A stretch of DNA of 64,000 bases from an uncultured bacterium. GTDB lineage: Bacteria; Oederibacteriota; PGYV01; Palsa-1178. Within the stretch, counting starts at the first letter, position 1. The number at the start of each line of letters is the position of its first letter. Below are positions 62,101 through 64,000 of this stretch, one piece after another. A program made the position numbers and the translations under genes. Location of the stretch: the NCBI GenBank assembly GCA_937889595.1, contig CALAOR010000078.1, positions 124,001 through 188,000 on the forward strand. Direction: 5' to 3'. The notes beneath the pieces were generated by a model that was given only the letters and a program-made list of their open reading frames with translations, did not search any database and was not told the DNA's origin.

Positions 62101-63773
62101 GGCTGGGTGCATGTTATGGATATGGTGTTTGTCACAGTGGCCGTAATGGTGGGAGTGGCAGTCAGGGTAATTATGGCGCTTGGTGTAAAAGTTTCCGTAA
62201 GCACCGTGCCTGCGGTTCCGCCGATAATGTTCGAGCCGCGCGTTTCAAAACCGTTTGAATCGACTGCCTTAACCACATAGTAATATGTTGTGCCGGACGT
62301 TACATTAAAGTCATCATAAGTCCTCGGGGCGGCAGCGATGAACCCTATAAGTGTAAAAGGCCCGCCAATGGCCGAAGCCCTGTAAATATTATATCCATTG
62401 GTCGGCGTATCAAAGAGGTCCGGCTGCTGCCAGCCGAGTGTGATGCTGCCGATGGTGTTTGTAATGACAAGGTTTACCGGAGGGACGAGAGTTTTCATTG
62501 CCCTGTAAAAGTTCAGCCTGCCGTACCCGGTGAACTGGTTCCATGTACCAAGGGTTTTTCCTGTCGTAGCCGCGTATGGGTACGTCCCTATCTTATCGCA
62601 GGTGCGGGCCATCCTGCTGACCGCTTGATACCACGGCACGCCGTTGGCGTAGAGCACCGCGGCCAACCCCGCTGCCTGGGGACAAGAGAAAGAAGTCCCG
62701 GTCGCGGCCCCGTATCCGGTATTGTTATTATTCTTGGCGCAGACCACGGCGTCCGGCGGGGCGCTGTTTCCGGCGGGTGCGAGAAAATCAATGCCCGGCC
62801 CGTAATTTGAATAATCTGATTTTATGTCGGAACGCGTTGACGCCCCGATGCACATTACATTGTCGTAATTTGAAGGATATGTGGGCAGGTTTAAATTGTC
62901 GTTCCCGCTCGCCGCCACCATGATAACACCCTTGCCGGCGGCGTAAGCGCACGCGTCAGACTCGGCCTGTGACGGCGAGTAACCGCCGTAGGACATGTTG
63001 ATGACTTTCACGCCGCTATCCGCCGCGTATATTATGGCCAGCGCGCAATTCGCGGTGCTTATGGGTCCGACGTCCCCGATCTTAAGCGGCATTAAAAGCG
63101 GCTCAGCCGCCGTCCCGGCGATACCGAGCGCGTTATTGACGCCCGCGCCCGCAAGGCTTGCCACGGCTGTCCCGTGAAAATAATTGTCAGTCGTGTCATT
63201 TACGGCCCCGACGCCGGAAAAATTCCTGCCGGGAATAAGTTTTGAAACCAGGTCCTCGTGCGACGCGTTAACACCGGAATCATCAATGGCAATGACAGTA
63301 CCGGTATTGCCTCTTGCCCAGGCGGACATATTTCCCAAAGCCTCATTCCAGGCGGAATCAACCTGCATGATATTTATGTTCCACTGGTCATAAGGGGCTC
63401 CGTTCCTGTAGAACGGGTCGTTTGGGACGGGCATCGGAGCGTAAAAAAACTCGCGTGTATAATTGGGTTCGATATATTTAACGCCTTTTATTTTTTCACC
63501 TTTCATGCGGGCGATAAAATCCAGGGTTTTTTCATTGCCGGGTATTTTATAGAGATAGACACCTCCGGCGCCCAAAAGACGCGCATTATGGAAAAATTCC
63601 AGCGCTTTTTTGCCGCTTTCTTCCAGGGGCTGCCGAATCCCGACCAGGGCTTCGCCTTCTATATAGGAATCCCCTGCCATGGCCTCATGAAGTGTTTTCG
63701 CATATGACAGGCAGGGCATCAAAAAATATAATACAAAAAGAAACAAAACGAACCTAGCTCTCCCGTTTGGCAT
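59118..63773 (-). CDS. Giant secreted subtilisin with delta-60, NHL and sorting-type domains
   Basis: Numbering here is from the in-frame ATG at 63785 (1555 residues). Signal peptide: about 1-29. An I9-like propeptide lies at about 30-110. The S8 protease has the triad Asp169 (DDSGV), His204 (HGTAVAS) and Ser365 (GTSFSCP). An FN3-like domain lies at about 434-525. Thr/Ser linkers alternate with about ten delta-60 repeats (DTSFNGTGY-type, 585-1010) and about six NHL repeats (NGQFNGPIGIA, 1105-1390). The end has NPAYAYAG and VIYTVSGEKVRVL (1464-1555), a FlgD-Ig/type-A sorting-like module. It probably acts as a surface or released protease. I place the start at ATG 63773, with GGGAG five bases upstream. 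Confidence 0.9.
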   Translation of the reverse strand: MPNGRARFVLFLFVLYFLMPCLSYAKTLHEAMAGDSYIEGEALVGIRQPLEESGKKALEFFHNARLLGAGGVYLYKIPGNEKTLDFIARMKGEKIKGVKYIEPNYTREFFYAPMPVPNDPFYRNGAPYDQWNINIMQVDSAWNEALGNMSAWARGNTGTVIAIDDSGVNASHEDLVSKLIPGRNFSGVGAVNDTTDNYFHGTAVASLAGAGVNNALGIAGTAAEPLLMPLKIGDVGPISTANCALAIIYAADSGVKVINMSYGGYSPSQAESDACAYAAGKGVIMVAASGNDNLNLPTYPSNYDNVMCIGASTRSDIKSDYSNYGPGIDFLAPAGNSAPPDAVVCAKNNNNTGYGAATGTSFSCPQAAGLAAVLYANGVPWYQAVSRMARTCDKIGTYPYAATTGKTLGTWNQFTGYGRLNFYRAMKTLVPPVNLVITNTIGSITLGWQQPDLFDTPTNGYNIYRASAIGGPFTLIGFIAAAPRTYDDFNVTSGTTYYYVVKAVDSNGFETRGSNIIGGTAGTVLTETFTPSAIITLTATPTITATVTNTISITCTQPTAAASPTASMTSTAAPVGNYQCVRLDPSFNGSGVAMWSYGACPPAETTLADTAIDNQGRIIGVGATVNDTSLNTRYMVILRYQQDGQLDTGFNGTGYVIYPSYSGGESVVLDGQGRIVVAGYSGGGMTLWRYNPDGSPDTTFNGSGIVTKDGTAGFSGADVAMSVKIDGSGKLVVCGYGYRTSTPSYLADMIVWRFNSNGQPDLTFNGTGSAFIYNSAGRGATSSDRGFDLAIDSAGKIIITGHSYDIFSGSSDEDLVVWRYNPNGTLDTAFNGTGYVSFNRDSYYHTIDFGLAIIQDSSGNIVVAGQSVNLSDCAGAMIWRFKNNGTLDTSFNAKGWNLFCFVGPYERFSDIVEDASGNYVMTGAANRTSPNGMLVARVKHDGSLDNSFNDTGYFYRFSEAGGPEDAGYRLALDYSGRIVVAGESKNATNRYGVIWRIIDDCPSRMFSPTQTLTPGLAVLFTITATNTPFTGTVTITPTRTRVSTGTATPSITCTPSNTATNSMTQVATPPCYLSQWGSIGSGNGGFFNPNGLAFDASGDVYVVDTSNSRVEKFTPSGGYISQWGTGGMGNGQFNGPIGIARDSGGNFYVVDSSNARVEKFDASGTYISQWGIYGSGNGQLYFPAGIAIDSAGYIYIVDSSNNRVQKFTSAGVYDSTIGSAGIGDGQFNTPYGIAIGAGGNIYIADTMNNRIEVFSPAGGFIAKWGALGTGDGQFNHPQGIAVDSAGNVYVTDSNNNRIQEFTAAGVYLTQWGGLGNGAGQFKFPVGIAIDSGDNIYITDTHNGRVEKFGPCAATFTYTPTITLTQGNTFTNTPSYTFTPSCTATLSHTATQSYTATVSKTQTSTPSRTPSATPSVTQTKTPTCTQSKTVTPTYTLTMTPSAVPSATFTPTPTAIPYYCLELKGAFPNPAYAYAGIVYNVCGDPEVEVVIYTVSGEKVRVLKQKAAPGWNTVFWDMKNSGGKRSSSGVFIYRLVADYISEKKEKWGKVAVVK
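59440..59720 (-). repeat. Thr/Ser/Pro-rich linker-coding repeat
   Basis: Degenerate short repeats coding TYTPTITLTQG-, TATQSYTATVS- and TQTKTPTCTQ-type linkers just before the sorting-like end of the subtilisin. Several units are similar but not identical. The opposite-strand open frame here is a by-product. Confidence 0.6.
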
Positions 63774-63852
63774 GCGAACTCCCATCCCTTATTATAAATA
63801 TATATCAACAACCGTTATTATACATTATTTTGGAGATTATTATAATAGAAAA

Positions 63853-63981
63853 TTAGCGTTTACCGCATGCCTTCTGAAAGATATCATAAACCCTGTCAAC
63901 TTCCGCAGCATCACAGAAAGCCGGCGCGGTTGACATTTGCATGCCGCTTATGGGCCAGCCTGTGTTGTGACTGCCTTTGAC
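63853..63981 (-). pseudogene. Possible 3' remnant of a gene
   Basis: A 42-codon open stretch on the minus strand reads SHNTGWPISGMQMSTAPAFC then DAAEVDRVYDIFQKACGKR and ends in TAA at 63853. An in-frame TAA lies at 63982-63984 just upstream, and no start codon or ribosome site is convincing. The composition (PAFCDAAEVDRVYDIF) looks like the end of an enzyme, possibly an aminotransferase. It may be a decayed or frameshifted gene whose remainder lies outside the window. Confidence 0.3.
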
Positions 63982-64000
63982 TTAAACCAGCGGTGAGAGG

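Overview
The window is 64 kb from a Gram-negative bacterial chromosome and is densely coded. The Gram-negative reading rests on outer-membrane barrel proteins, lipoproteins, an RseP-type site-2 protease, a PorV-like protein, a possible penicillin-binding-protein activator and a Wzm/Wzt-type glycan exporter. Isoprenoids come from the MEP pathway (dxr, ispG). Several very large secreted proteins carry Thr/Pro-rich linkers and a carboxy-terminal sorting-type Ig domain. This style suggests an uncultured candidate-phylum lineage (Goldbacteria, Omnitrophota or Elusimicrobiota-like), but that placement is a guess. No rRNA, tRNA, CRISPR array, phage module or transposase gene was seen.

Layout. 1-2625 (minus): the amino-terminal part of a giant DUF11 surface protein that runs off the left edge. 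2794-10710 (plus): a UbiA-type prenyltransferase, an Lgt-family protein, then three prepilin-like genes followed by an O-antigen-ligase/TPR membrane protein. 10901-13194 (minus): an unrecognised 597-residue protein and a stand-alone cyclic-nucleotide-binding domain. 13638-23734 (minus): a ten-gene housekeeping run in transcription order rpsB, tsf, pyrH, frr, uppS, cdsA, dxr, rseP, ispG, proS. 23907-30002 (minus): a barrel protein, an AsmA/CapA pair, and a lexA-recA operon. 30249-34019: one plus-strand lipoprotein gene with a tandem codon repeat, two barrel proteins, and long repeat-rich intergenic DNA. 34020-37871 (minus): a BNR/sortilin-like secreted protein and an aldo/keto reductase. 37950-47041: rsmA, then a surface-glycan cluster (Wzt and Wzm-like exporter, methyltransferase, four glycosyltransferases). 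47063-54283 (minus): pdxA, hisS, a lipoprotein combining LpoA-like and possibly LpoB-like parts, a parvulin lipoprotein and a GalT-like protein. 54750-63773 (minus): an M23/DUF1287 fusion, a membrane protein with a truncated downstream gene, a PorV-like protein, a thioesterase and a giant subtilisin.

The genes fall into three working groups. The first is conserved translation, lipid and isoprenoid synthesis. The second is envelope construction: glycan polymer export, peptidoglycan-related lipoproteins and barrels. The third is an export and display programme: pseudopilins with a ligase, and giant modular proteins ending in sorting-type domains beside a PorV-like gene. Intergenic spaces hold at least three families of short palindromic repeats, and one appears to have broken a small secreted-protein gene at 56480-56587.

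The observations I rate highest are the possible LpoA/LpoB-type composite lipoprotein (49480-51822), the possible type-IX-like secretion pairing at 57518-63773, the pseudopilin-ligase operon, the apparently leaderless lexA promoter, and the repeat families.
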